From a virus, in the IMG/VR virus record IMGVR_UViG_3300023313_000001, positions 1 to 64,000 of that record: 64,000 nucleotides of DNA; one strand, written 5' to 3'. Position 1 is the first letter of the stretch; the number at the start of each line of letters is the position of its first letter. Shown one piece after another: positions 25,300 through 32,386 of this stretch. Position numbers and translations under genes: made by a program. Under the pieces are notes generated by a model. That model had not been told where the DNA came from and ran no database searches. It saw only the letters and a list, made by a program, of their open reading frames with translations.

Positions 25300-25632
25300 A
25301 TGAAAGCACTTAACGAACTTGGATTTGATGTTGAAGCAGCTCATAAAAAAATTGAGGAACGATGGGATGAATTAGAAACATACTCACACGATCAATTGGT
25401 TTCGGAAGTGAAAGAAATGGAACTTATTGAAGAACAGTGCCAACAACTAATTGATGACACTGAAGATTTTGCAGACGGGTTACCGAATGATAGATCCAAA
25501 ATAATTAAACGCGGTAAAGCATTGTGTGAAATATTAGACGCGATGACGAATAGACAAGGGTTAAATTGGCAATTGTCTATGAATGCAGATCCTGAGATGA
25601 AAGCTCGCTTTCGCACAGGACGAAAAAGTTAA
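25300..25632 (+). CDS. Unknown acidic helical protein, 110 residues
   Basis: Shine-Dalgarno AGAGGAA at 25286-25292. Acidic, mostly helical, no recognised motif. In frame with the preceding TAG-ended HNH gene. Confidence 0.55.
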   Translation: MKALNELGFDVEAAHKKIEERWDELETYSHDQLVSEVKEMELIEEQCQQLIDDTEDFADGLPNDRSKIIKRGKALCEILDAMTNRQGLNWQLSMNADPEMKARFRTGRKS

Positions 25633-25633
25633 G

Positions 25634-25712
25634 GCCCTTATAATTCAACGGTAGAATGCTTGTTTTGTAATCAAGTTATGGTTTGTGGGTTCGATTCCCC
25701 CTAAGGGCTCCA
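25634..25712 (+). tRNA. tRNA-Thr (TGT)
   Basis: Acceptor stem 25634-25640 with 25702-25708 is perfect, CCA encoded at 25710-25712. Anticodon loop TTTGTAA gives TGT. A T-T mismatch at 31-39, a 9-base variable loop and U73 are unusual. Confidence 0.75.
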
Positions 25713-25725
25713 TTATAAATACTGC

Positions 25726-26649
25726 ATGGAATTTAATTATAAACATGCAAAACTTCTAAATGAAGTGGAATTAGAGAAATATGGTGTAGATTTAATACAT
25801 CATCACCACATTAACTTTGGTGAAATATTAACATACACTAAGTGTAAGAAAATATATGGTGTCTCGTTAACGGAACTGTTAAGAAGAGAATTTGGATGGA
25901 GTAAGTTAGTAACAACAGCAGGCTTCAAAAACGGAAACGAACGGAAACGAACGGGAGATTACGTAAACTGCACACAATGTGGACTTACCATATATAAGCG
26001 TAAGTCAGCTCTATGTGGTAATAATTTTTGCTCTCAATCGTGTTCAGCTAGTTATAACAATCGATTTAAGATTAGAAAGCCTTGGACTGAAGAGAGTAAA
26101 CAGAAGTTACGTAATTCGACACTCGAAAGGCGAGAATATAATAGGATAAAGTATACACTTTATCGGAACATGTGTAAGTATTGTGATAAGTTTTTTTGGT
26201 ACAAGAATAGAATTAAATACTGTGGTGATAATTGTAGGAAATATGCGTCATCAGAACAACAGACTCAGTGGTTGAAGGATCATCCTAATCAATTTAAAAA
26301 ATTTAGATTGGGTAGAAAACAGAATCAGATGTCCTATATGGAACGATCGTTTGAGAAGTGGTTGATACAGTTAGGAATAGTTGAAGGATATACTGGATAT
26401 TTGAGAGAAATACATTTCTTCAACAAAACACTACGACGGAATGGATGGATTGATTTTTTATTTCCTAAACATAAGTTAATTATAGAATTGGATGGAACAC
26501 ACCACAAACAACGTGTTCATCAAGATCAAATGAGAGATACATTCTTAATTGGTCGTGGTTGGAATGTTTTAAGAATATCCCACAGAGAGTATGTGAAGAA
26601 TAGTAAAACATCGGAAGTATTAAAATTGTTAGGTCAACGAATGAGTTGA
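25726..26649 (+). CDS. Vsr-like (EDxHD) homing endonuclease with zinc fingers
   Basis: 307 residues. Two zinc-finger-like modules come first (CTQCGLTIYKRKSALCGNNF with a further CSQSC, and CKYCDKFFWY with CGDNC). From about residue 200 there is a Vsr/DUF559-type nuclease: YMERSFEKWLIQLGI, GWIDFLFPKHKLIIELDG, THHKQRVHQDQ, GWNVLRISHREY. This matches phage EDxHD homing enzymes. A TATAAATA box at 25714-25721 sits so close that its transcript would start at the ATG. It lies between tRNA genes. Confidence 0.8.
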   Translation: MEFNYKHAKLLNEVELEKYGVDLIHHHHINFGEILTYTKCKKIYGVSLTELLRREFGWSKLVTTAGFKNGNERKRTGDYVNCTQCGLTIYKRKSALCGNNFCSQSCSASYNNRFKIRKPWTEESKQKLRNSTLERREYNRIKYTLYRNMCKYCDKFFWYKNRIKYCGDNCRKYASSEQQTQWLKDHPNQFKKFRLGRKQNQMSYMERSFEKWLIQLGIVEGYTGYLREIHFFNKTLRRNGWIDFLFPKHKLIIELDGTHHKQRVHQDQMRDTFLIGRGWNVLRISHREYVKNSKTSEVLKLLGQRMS

Positions 26650-26703
26650 CAAATAGCACAATACGTGCGACGCTCTTTAACAATATGAATAAAAATTTGG
26701 TTT

Positions 26704-26780
26704 TATCAACACGATAGTTCAGTTTGGTTTAGAATAGTCTTGTTACAGAAGTTGGGTTCGATTCCTGACCGAGTTGATAT
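26704..26780 (+). pseudogene. Degenerate tRNA-like sequence
   Basis: T arm with loop TTCGATT (26757-26763), a D-arm-like part and a possible TAC anticodon are present. The acceptor stem (26708-26714 with 26769-26775) has two mismatches, there is no encoded CCA, and TATC/GATA pairs extend it outward. Probably a decayed tRNA-Val. Confidence 0.35.
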
Positions 26781-26904
26781 TTTTAAAATGATCGGGTATG
26801 AGTCCTCCCTATCTTGAAACATATAATAGGATCTGCAATGCGGAGTATAGGCCCAGCAATAAGAGCAAACACTATATGGAATGAGAGCAGCGTTCAAATA
26901 TTAA

Positions 26905-26981
26905 TGGGGTATGGCGAAGTGGCCTAACGCATGTGGCTTTGATCCACACACTCCCAGGTTCGAATCCTGGTACCCCAGCCA
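26905..26981 (+). tRNA. tRNA-Gln (TTG)
   Basis: Perfect acceptor stem (26905-26911 with 26971-26977), G73 as expected for Gln, CCA encoded. Anticodon loop CTTTGAT between TGTGG and CCACA. Confidence 0.9.
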
Positions 26982-26987
26982 AATAAT

Positions 26988-27071
26988 GTGTCAGTTGGGT
27001 AATTGGATGACCCGTGAGGTTGTAGCCCTCATCCGAAAGGCGTGTAGGTTCGAGTCCTACCTGGCACACCA
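26988..27071 (+). tRNA. tRNA-Tyr (GTA)
   Basis: Acceptor 26988-26994 with 27061-27067, A73 and CCA. Anticodon loop TTGTAGC between TGAGG and CCTCA gives GTA. A long variable arm (TCCGAAAGGCG) fits class II Tyr. Confidence 0.9.
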
Positions 27072-27096
27072 AATTATACGTCTACGGATGTGTATA

Positions 27097-27154
27097 GTAA
27101 GGTATTTTGAGCTCATTACTCAAACTTAGGGTTAATCACCCTACCTTACGACCA
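27097..27154 (+). ncRNA. Compact three-stem RNA, possible D-armless tRNA-like element
   Basis: An 8-bp closing stem (27097-27104 with 27142-27149), a 5-bp arm with a 7-base loop CTCATTA (27107-27123) and a 5-bp arm with a 5-base loop (27128-27142, sharing base 27142 with the closing stem) are followed by GACCA. It resembles a tRNA lacking the D arm, with CAT in the anticodon position. The role is unknown. Confidence 0.4.
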
Positions 27155-27160
27155 AATTAT

Positions 27161-27236
27161 GGAACTCTGGCAGTGATGGTTCATGCGCCCGCCTGAAGAG
27201 CGGATTATCTCGGTTCGAAACCGAGGGGTTCCACCA
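27161..27236 (+). tRNA. tRNA-Phe (GAA)
   Basis: Acceptor 27161-27167 with 27226-27232 (one G-T pair), A73, CCA at 27234-27236. Anticodon loop CTGAAGA gives GAA. Confidence 0.9.
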
Positions 27237-27269
27237 AATTAGAAATATGATTTAACAATGGAGACTATT

Positions 27270-27488
27270 ATGATTGATTCGAAACCAGTTAACGAGGTTG
27301 AACCTATGAGCCTAAAAAATTACAAATTTAATGATGATGATTTAAAATATTCACATGAATTTGATGAGTTTGCTGTGTTTGAACATTCAGTTGAAACAAG
27401 TAAACGAAGTGGATTTTATCACGATGAACCTTTTACTTTGACTAAAGATGATGCAATAGCTATTGCAAAACATTTTAAAATAATTTAA
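27270..27488 (+). CDS. Unknown small protein within the tRNA cluster, 72 residues
   Basis: ATG 27270 is preferred to ATG 27258 because GGAG at 27260-27263 then has a 6-base spacing. Acidic, soluble, with no known motif. It lies between tRNA-Phe and tRNA-Asp, where phages often carry small genes. Confidence 0.55.
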   Translation: MIDSKPVNEVEPMSLKNYKFNDDDLKYSHEFDEFAVFEHSVETSKRSGFYHDEPFTLTKDDAIAIAKHFKII

Positions 27489-27637
27489 GAAATAGCTGAA
27501 CTATTTGTGACACATGCCCTACCTTTAATTGGGATCAAACACGGATTGTTATGACGATAGTTTGGCGACGTTATTTCCTCTTCGGAGGTTTCCATCTAAA
27601 AAGTACGGAGGTGGACGTAAGAAGTAACCGTTTCAAT

Positions 27638-27713
27638 AGAGCAGTAGGACAATTGGTAGTCTACCTCATTGTCAGTGAGACCGTTGCGGGTTCGATTCCC
27701 GTCTGTTCTGCCA
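27638..27713 (+). tRNA. tRNA-Asp (GTC)
   Basis: Acceptor 27638-27644 with 27703-27709, G73 as expected for Asp, CCA encoded. Anticodon loop TTGTCAG gives GTC. Confidence 0.9.
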
Positions 27714-27719
27714 AATTAC

Positions 27720-27794
27720 ATTCCTATGGAGAAACTGGCATCTCAACACCCTTTCAAGGTGTTATTACGGGTTCAAATCCCGTTAGGAATACCA
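27720..27794 (+). tRNA. tRNA-Glu (TTC)
   Basis: Perfect acceptor stem (27720-27726 with 27784-27790), CCA at 27792-27794. Anticodon loop CTTTCAA between ACACC and GGTGT gives TTC. Confidence 0.9.
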
Positions 27795-27942
27795 AATTGT
27801 GATACAGACACAATATAAAATAAGCGTCTGTTCTCTTTTGTAAGATGTTTTGAGGACGAAAACATTCACTGAAAACTATAATAGATGCCGTGGTCGGTTG
27901 AAGACTTTAAAGAGCTGTATTGAATAGTGAGTAGGGTATACT

Positions 27943-28018
27943 GGACGTGTAGCTCAGTTGGTAGAGCGACAGATTGTTAATCTGTGGGTCCCTGGTTCAA
28001 GTCCAGGCTCGTCCGCCA
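27943..28018 (+). tRNA. tRNA-Asn (GTT)
   Basis: Acceptor 27943-27949 with 28008-28014 (one mismatch), G73, CCA at 28016-28018. Anticodon loop TTGTTAA between ACAGA and TCTGT gives GTT. Confidence 0.9.
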
Positions 28019-28021
28019 AAT

Positions 28022-28747
28022 TTATGTGATCCAGTTATTAATTCTATGAATTAATTGTGTATAAGTAATGGTTGACTGAGATCTGCTAATATTTTCTCGC
28101 CAGGTCACCATTTCAGCATTAGCTGGGTGAGACATTATAGTGGGATCTATGTTTAATTTATATCCGTCACTAATACGGAATAGATGATCCCAAGTTACAC
28201 CATCGGGATTATACTGGCCCTTGTTGGATGGAACATACCAACCATTGGATTTAATTAGATTGAAGTTATACAGTTCTGGATAATCCTTTTGTGAAAATAT
28301 GAATCTGCAAGCTGACCGATATGTAGCTTTAGCATGTTTAGATGTATTACATTGTGGTGAACAATAGTGTTGTCGGCAATGTACTGCTACAAAGTTATTG
28401 GTACAAGTATTACACTCGATTGATTTAGGAAATTTGGGAACAAAGACTTGATCTCGTTTAATCGTTGTTCCTAAATTATCGCGCCACCAATTGATCCGTT
28501 TAATACGAGTTTCAGGTGACGCATTATTATTGGAATGGGTAGCTCCGCAAGACGAATTGCAAAAAGTATTGTTACGTTTTTTGTATGGAATTATGGAATC
28601 GCATAATTTGCATTTTTTGGGATTTGATTCATACGTCAATCGTTGGCGAGCAAATATACCTATAGTTTCGGGATGTTTTGTCGTTTTGTGACGATGGAGA
28701 GATTTAAGAGATTTATAAAATTTATTACAAGTGGGACATTCGATCAT
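28022..28747 (-). CDS. HNH-type homing endonuclease inserted against the tRNA cluster
   Basis: 241 residues from ATG at 28747 (minus strand, GAGG upstream). A longer reading would run through tRNA-Ala and is rejected. It opens with a C2H2 finger (MIECPTCNKFYKSLKSLHRH), then two Cys clusters (CKLCDSIIPY with CNSSC; CNTC with CSPQC). The C-terminal WDHLFRISDGYK, PTIMSHPANAEM and WRENISRS form the D-H, H, N active-site series of phage HNH enzymes. It is the only gene on this strand in the cluster, and it lies between tRNA-Asn and tRNA-Ala. Confidence 0.8.
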   Translation of the reverse strand: MIECPTCNKFYKSLKSLHRHKTTKHPETIGIFARQRLTYESNPKKCKLCDSIIPYKKRNNTFCNSSCGATHSNNNASPETRIKRINWWRDNLGTTIKRDQVFVPKFPKSIECNTCTNNFVAVHCRQHYCSPQCNTSKHAKATYRSACRFIFSQKDYPELYNFNLIKSNGWYVPSNKGQYNPDGVTWDHLFRISDGYKLNIDPTIMSHPANAEMVTWRENISRSQSTITYTQLIHRINNWIT

Positions 28748-28815
28748 ATATGTACATTTCCTCAAGTATACTGTATTTATAATCGATTTTCGATAGATCC
28801 ACCAAACCAAATATT

Positions 28816-28894
28816 GGGGCGCGGGACTGCTGGGGGTGGTCATTTGTCTTGCACACAAAAAATCAGCCGAATTCGAATTTCGGGCGCTCCACCA
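28816..28894 (+). tRNA. tRNA-Ala (TGC)
   Basis: Acceptor 28816-28822 with 28884-28890 (one G-T pair), A73, CCA at 28892-28894. Anticodon loop CTTGCAC between TTTGT and ACAAA gives TGC. D loop is long and G-rich. Confidence 0.85.
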
Positions 28895-28913
28895 AATTAA
28901 TAAGGATAGTAAA

Positions 28914-29024
28914 ATGTCTGATTTAGATGAACAAGATGAATCAACCATGCCAGGTGGAATGATGGATCTTTTTGTAACAACATTAGTTGAAGGTTTAAAG
29001 AAAGTAGTAAAAGATAAACAATAG
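28914..29024 (+). CDS. Small acidic protein, 36 residues
   Basis: ATG 28914 with AAGGA at 28902-28906. Begins MSDLDEQDES and ends in a basic amphipathic helix. Its TAG stop overlaps the first bases of tRNA-Ile. Function unknown. Confidence 0.5.
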   Translation: MSDLDEQDESTMPGGMMDLFVTTLVEGLKKVVKDKQ

Positions 29025-29098
29025 TAGCAGAGCTCGGCAGGTTGAGCATACCGCTGATAACGGTAAGGTCGTGGGTTCGATCCCCACTGCTACTACCA
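29023..29098 (+). tRNA. tRNA-Ile (GAT)
   Basis: Acceptor 29023-29029 with 29088-29094, A73, CCA at 29096-29098. Anticodon loop CTGATAA between TACCG and CGGTA. Confidence 0.9.
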
Positions 29099-29109
29099 AA
29101 TTATGTCCA

Positions 29110-29184
29110 GGGCCTATGGTGGAATGGATATCACACAAGCCTACGAAGCTTGAGTTCCAGGTTCGAATCCTGGTAGGCCCGCCA
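29110..29184 (+). tRNA. tRNA-Arg (ACG), copy 1
   Basis: Perfect acceptor (29110-29116 with 29174-29180), G73, CCA. Anticodon loop CTACGAA between CAAGC and GCTTG. Confidence 0.9.
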
Positions 29185-29190
29185 AACAAT

Positions 29191-29268
29191 GCCCCTGTAG
29201 TCTAACTGGATAGGCACTTCACTACGAATGAAGACATTATGTAGGTTCGAATCCTATCAGGGGTGCCA
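29191..29268 (+). tRNA. tRNA-Arg (ACG), copy 2
   Basis: Acceptor 29191-29197 with 29258-29264 (G-T at the first pair), G73, CCA. Anticodon loop CTACGAA between CTTCA and TGAAG. Its body is much closer to the tRNA-Arg (TCT) at 31086 than to copy 1, so one of these two arose by duplication and anticodon change. Confidence 0.85.
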
Positions 29269-29289
29269 AATTAGAGTATGTTGGCGTAC

Positions 29290-29319
29290 AATATCAATAT
29301 CAATATCAATATCAATATC
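29290..29319 (+). repeat. Five tandem AATATC units
   Basis: A 6-base microsatellite in the spacer before tRNA-Val. No gene is supported across it. Confidence 0.9.
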
Positions 29320-29347
29320 ATACACCAAAATCATAACGTGAATATAT

Positions 29348-29421
29348 GGCCGGTTAACATAAGGGTAATGTGCTTGTTTTACATGCAGGAAATAATGGTT
29401 CGAGTCCATTACTGGCTACCA
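29348..29421 (+). tRNA. tRNA-Val (TAC)
   Basis: Acceptor 29348-29354 with 29411-29417 (two G-T pairs), A73, CCA at 29419-29421. Anticodon loop TTTACAT gives TAC. Confidence 0.8.
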
Positions 29422-29439
29422 TATTATAACCAAATTGAC

Positions 29440-29525
29440 GCGAGGTATGCAAGTGGTCAAAGCACTAGGGTTCATATCCCTGGATCGTAAGATTTCACAG
29501 GTTCGAATCCTGTCTCTCGCTTCCA
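29440..29525 (+). tRNA. tRNA with CAT anticodon and long variable arm
   Basis: Anticodon loop TTCATAT between TAGGG and CCCTG gives CAT, yet the variable region is about 14 bases (GATCGTAAGATT can form a short arm), as in class II tRNAs. T arm ACAGG/CCTGT is perfect. The acceptor (29440-29446 with 29514-29520) has a mismatch at its base, and an extra T precedes CCA. Amino acid uncertain. Confidence 0.6.
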
Positions 29526-29528
29526 ATC

Positions 29529-29536
29529 TATAAATA
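29529..29536 (+). promoter_or_regulatory. T4-like late promoter TATAAATA
   Basis: An exact T4 late consensus box, followed by ACTATT, 29 bases before the ATG at 29565. Confidence 0.6.
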
Positions 29537-29564
29537 CTATTACTTACATGTATATGGAGCACCA

Positions 29565-29846
29565 ATGAACATTCAAGAGATACTACAAGAATCATCAGAC
29601 ATTACCAAACAATTTGAACAGAAATGGGAGAATGCTGAAGAAGAGTTTGACCAAAGTCTTCGCCAAGCAAATATTAATGGGTATGATGGTGGAAGTGACA
29701 GTTATTATGAATTCAAAGAATACAGGAAAGTATTTTTTGATGTTTTATATGCTGGTAAATACACTGCAGATACTATAAAACGACTAGACGGATTGATATC
29801 CAGAGTATATGGATTAATCAATGATATGTCGGAGCATTTACAATAA
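29565..29846 (+). CDS. Probable internal head protein with ILQE leader, 93 residues
   Basis: Begins MNIQEILQESS, close in form to the T4 internal-protein leader MKTYQEFIAEA that is cut after its x-x-E. The mature part would be an acidic helical protein of about 84 residues. A TATAAATA late promoter lies directly upstream, which fits a late virion protein. Shine-Dalgarno GGAGCA. Confidence 0.55.
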   Translation: MNIQEILQESSDITKQFEQKWENAEEEFDQSLRQANINGYDGGSDSYYEFKEYRKVFFDVLYAGKYTADTIKRLDGLISRVYGLINDMSEHLQ

Positions 29847-29914
29847 TTTAACTGTTGAACAATATACTAGTTCATGTAAACTAATACCACTATTAATCAA
29901 ATTGGAACTACACA

Positions 29915-30136
29915 ATGTCAAAACGTAAAACAGTAATCAAAACAGATCGTGGTGTTAAAATCTTTAAAGCTCCAGCCAAGTTCAGGGTAGGGAATCGGAA
30001 AAGCGGTCGTTCTGCATTGATAATGACTACTGCAGACTTGTTAAAAGAATTGACATCTGGTAACAATAAACGTGCCCATGATAAAATTAGAACAGTTTTA
30101 AATAAGCGTGGTGTAGATTTTAAGTCAGCTGAGTAA
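29915..30136 (+). CDS. Small basic protein, 73 residues
   Basis: Lys/Arg-rich throughout (MSKRKTVIKTDRGVKIFKA), no predicted membrane part. It could bind nucleic acid, but no fold is recognised. A four-base gap precedes the zinc-ribbon gene. Confidence 0.55.
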   Translation: MSKRKTVIKTDRGVKIFKAPAKFRVGNRKSGRSALIMTTADLLKELTSGNNKRAHDKIRTVLNKRGVDFKSAE

Positions 30137-30139
30137 TTT

Positions 30140-30334
30140 ATGTTAAGTCCAGGTGGCAAAATTGAGTACTCTTGTCGAGAATGTAAGAGTACTAATATCT
30201 ACAAAGGTTTTCATCAACTAATGGAAATGAATGTCGCTATGTGTAGAGACTGTAATAGTTGGACACAATGGCATAGTCGCATAAAAACTAGTCTAAAAAC
30301 GAAAAAGAATAAAGCGCGTTTAGTTCAATGTTAG
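30140..30334 (+). CDS. Small zinc-ribbon protein, 64 residues
   Basis: Two CxxC pairs (SCRECKSTN and MCRDCNSW) about 26 residues apart form a zinc ribbon, followed by a basic tail. Its 3' end overlaps a tRNA-like sequence. Possibly a nucleic-acid-binding regulator. Confidence 0.55.
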   Translation: MLSPGGKIEYSCRECKSTNIYKGFHQLMEMNVAMCRDCNSWTQWHSRIKTSLKTKKNKARLVQC

Positions 30335-30384
30335 AACAGCTCTTCTTCAGGAGAGTGCATTGCGGTTAAATTCCTCCAACCCAC
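30314..30384 (+). pseudogene. Degenerate tRNA-like sequence
   Basis: D arm GTTC/GAAC (30323-30337) is good and the T loop is TTAAATT. The acceptor pairs at only five of seven positions, the T stem at three of five, and the anticodon arm is ambiguous. No CCA is encoded. A decayed tRNA overlapping a gene end. Confidence 0.3.
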
Positions 30385-30420
30385 ATTCACCGACAATAGC
30401 ATAAATAGAATACCAAACAC

Positions 30421-30505
30421 ATAGGAATTTAATCATGCTTACATTAACAGAACAGAACAGAATTAGAAAATTAGCTGGAATGTCATTATTGACTGAGGCA
30501 GCAGG
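30421..30505 (+). repeat. Leader block repeat, copy 1
   Basis: Ribosome binding site plus the first 23 codons of a shared leader, nearly identical to blocks at 34294, 34732 and 35504. The upstream promoter here is CATAAATA (30400-30407) and the sequence between differs. Confidence 0.85.
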
Positions 30506-30827
30506 TCAAACGTATCACATACAGAATGAAGCAGACTTGAAAAAGTTGGCATCTAGGTACACTATAATGTATGATGAAGAAGGAGAATCTGTTGTGGTGT
30601 TAACCGATGTTGGACCAGATCTGTCGTCTAATGAATTATATGCCAAGTACGCCAATGATTTGGACCCAGCAGAGTTGGATGTGTTATCTGATTATCCACA
30701 TTTTGCAACATCAGTTACTGAGAAGCCTGGTATGGCTGAGTTCCCATTTGATCCAGAATATCGTACCTGGGCTAGCCATATCAAAATTGAACGACGTATA
30801 GCAAAACACTTACTGTCACAAATGTAA
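30435..30827 (+). CDS. Leader-family protein 1 (probable internal head protein)
   Basis: 130 residues. The first 23 (MLTLTEQNRIRKLAGMSLLTE plus two) are almost identical to three other proteins in this window, with L-L-T-E as a likely prohead-protease site and the L-x-G-x motif before it. The mature part is acidic and unlike the other family members. I infer head packaging by the leader and a separate function for each body. Confidence 0.6.
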   Translation: MLTLTEQNRIRKLAGMSLLTEAAGQTYHIQNEADLKKLASRYTIMYDEEGESVVVLTDVGPDLSSNELYAKYANDLDPAELDVLSDYPHFATSVTEKPGMAEFPFDPEYRTWASHIKIERRIAKHLLSQM

Positions 30828-30853
30828 CACAAAGCTCAGGCGAAGGGCTAAAA

Positions 30854-30915
30854 ATCAGCCGATACATAGGAAGTAGAAATTTATAACAATTTCTAGCAAT
30901 ATGCGGATGGCTGAT
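30854..30915 (+). ncRNA. Structured RNA in the intergenic region
   Basis: A perfect outer stem (30854-30860 with 30909-30915) encloses a perfect 8-bp hairpin (30874-30881 with 30888-30895). No coding potential is evident. It could be a 3' processing element or a small RNA upstream of tRNA-Arg. Confidence 0.4.
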
Positions 30916-31085
30916 GTAGATTAGGGTAGTCAACAACATTCCATTGCGTGTAACGGGTGTGTACACATTCGAGTCGAACTTCTGGCGTTGTGTGAAAGCA
31001 TCAGATCGAATCTTGACAGATTCTCCTCGCTCTAGTGTTGAGTGGTCTTATAGTGAATTCAGTAATAGACCGTCTTACTTGTAAT

Positions 31086-31162
31086 GCCCCTGTAGTCTAA
31101 TTGGATAGGCAACAGATTTCTACTCTGTTCGTATGTAGGTTCGAATCCTATCAGGGGTGCCA
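31086..31162 (+). tRNA. tRNA-Arg (TCT)
   Basis: Acceptor 31086-31092 with 31152-31158, G73, CCA. Anticodon loop TTTCTAC between ACAGA and TCTGT gives TCT, which reads AGA, a frequent codon in this phage. Confidence 0.9.
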
Positions 31163-31198
31163 AATCACGTCGTACGGGTAACCTAGGCGATGTCCAAA

Positions 31199-31250
31199 GT
31201 AGGGGCCATCGAATGCCAAGCTGAATTGGCGGACGGTGGGTCGGCCCTAC
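31199..31250 (+). ncRNA. Compact hairpin RNA downstream of tRNA-Arg
   Basis: GTAGGGGCC (31199-31207) pairs with GGCCCTAC (31243-31250) with one bulged G, and an inner hairpin GCCAA/TTGGC is at 31215-31230. It lies between a tRNA and the start of a gene and may be a leader structure. Confidence 0.35.
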
Positions 31251-31321
31251 TGCTTATCTGGTTGACCATTTCATTCAAACATACTATGATGTTGTATCGA
31301 TTTAATACAGAGGATACACTC

Positions 31322-31726
31322 ATGTCCACCAATAAAATACCTTCGTTAGATTTAGAAGAACACATACACCACTGTTGGAATATTACCAAAGATATCGATA
31401 CTCTGTATGAAGGTGTGTTAAATGTTGGAATGACTACCGATCAAATTGCAAACACGTTATTAGGACTATATCAATTATATGAATTAAAATTTGACGCGTT
31501 GTGGTTATCTTGTGAGCGACTATGGGCAGAGCAGGCAAAAATTGCGGATGAGCGAACTAAGTTGAAGCAGAAGTTACAAATGCAAGATAATGATCTGGCA
31601 AATCATCTAGCAGTGATTAACCAATTGGAAACTCAATTGTCTCAAGCTCGTGTAACAACTGCTGGTGATGAGTATGATGATGCTAAACGATCTATGGGAC
31701 TAAACGATGATATACAATCCAAGTAA
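31322..31726 (+). CDS. Unknown coiled-coil protein, 134 residues
   Basis: ATG 31322 has GAGGA at 31310-31314. A longer reading would pass through the hairpin RNA. The C-terminal half is a coiled coil (about residues 70-115). It overlaps the methyltransferase gene by 20 bases. Confidence 0.55.
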   Translation: MSTNKIPSLDLEEHIHHCWNITKDIDTLYEGVLNVGMTTDQIANTLLGLYQLYELKFDALWLSCERLWAEQAKIADERTKLKQKLQMQDNDLANHLAVINQLETQLSQARVTTAGDEYDDAKRSMGLNDDIQSK

Positions 31727-32300
31727 ACCATTTTTTATGGAGCTGGGTAGCAATTGCTTTGATACCTTAATTCCATTTGCTGAAGCTGGTTGGCATGGAA
31801 TCTTTGTAGAACCTGTGCCACATTATATGGCTAACTTGAGACAGTTGGGAAACTTTTCCAACTGTGCATACGAACAGTGTGCCATAGTATCCGATCCATC
31901 TATTTCTAGTATTAAAATGGCTAGATATGATGAGAATCATATTCCCGTAGATCAAGGATGGATGCACGGAATTGGTCATATTGATAGTGATATTCAGACG
32001 GGTGAAAAACTAATCACAGACACACATAAACTAGATATTCCTGTAGTGAAATGGATGGCACATGCCAAAACCCTGGATCAGATAATTCTTGAGTACAATG
32101 TACATCATATAGATTTTATGAAAATAGACATTGAGGGACACGAGATTGATATCATTAAACAATATAGTTGGAATGTGATCCCAAAAATTATTAAGGTGGA
32201 GCATGCCCACTGTGATGATGACTTAATGAAGTTATTACTCGAACAGCATGGATACCATGTGTATTACGAACACAATGATTTATACGGTATTAGATTGTAA
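31707..32300 (+). CDS. FkbM-family methyltransferase
   Basis: 197 residues with an N-terminal ELGSNCFDTLIPFAEAGW (SAM-binding loop), FVEPVPHY, and HIDFMKIDIEGHE, the FkbM signature. It would transfer a methyl group from SAM, often to a sugar or natural product. The substrate here is unknown: host surface or phage glycan are possibilities. It overlaps the coiled-coil gene. Confidence 0.75.
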   Translation: MIYNPSKPFFMELGSNCFDTLIPFAEAGWHGIFVEPVPHYMANLRQLGNFSNCAYEQCAIVSDPSISSIKMARYDENHIPVDQGWMHGIGHIDSDIQTGEKLITDTHKLDIPVVKWMAHAKTLDQIILEYNVHHIDFMKIDIEGHEIDIIKQYSWNVIPKIIKVEHAHCDDDLMKLLLEQHGYHVYYEHNDLYGIRL

Positions 32301-32386
32301 ACAACAGTCAAGTATGGGAGACACATATGTTGACAACAATCATTACACAGTTATTGGCAACATGTTGCCTACCATAGGAGACTATT

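Noticed and set aside
28748-28948. N-terminal extension of the minus-strand HNH gene
   Set aside because: It would run antisense through tRNA-Ala and has no ribosome binding site. The zinc finger begins at the downstream ATG.
29278-29490. Frame of about 70 codons rich in Asn-Ile
   Set aside because: It is made by the AATATC microsatellite and then runs through tRNA-Val and into the next tRNA, so it is not a gene.
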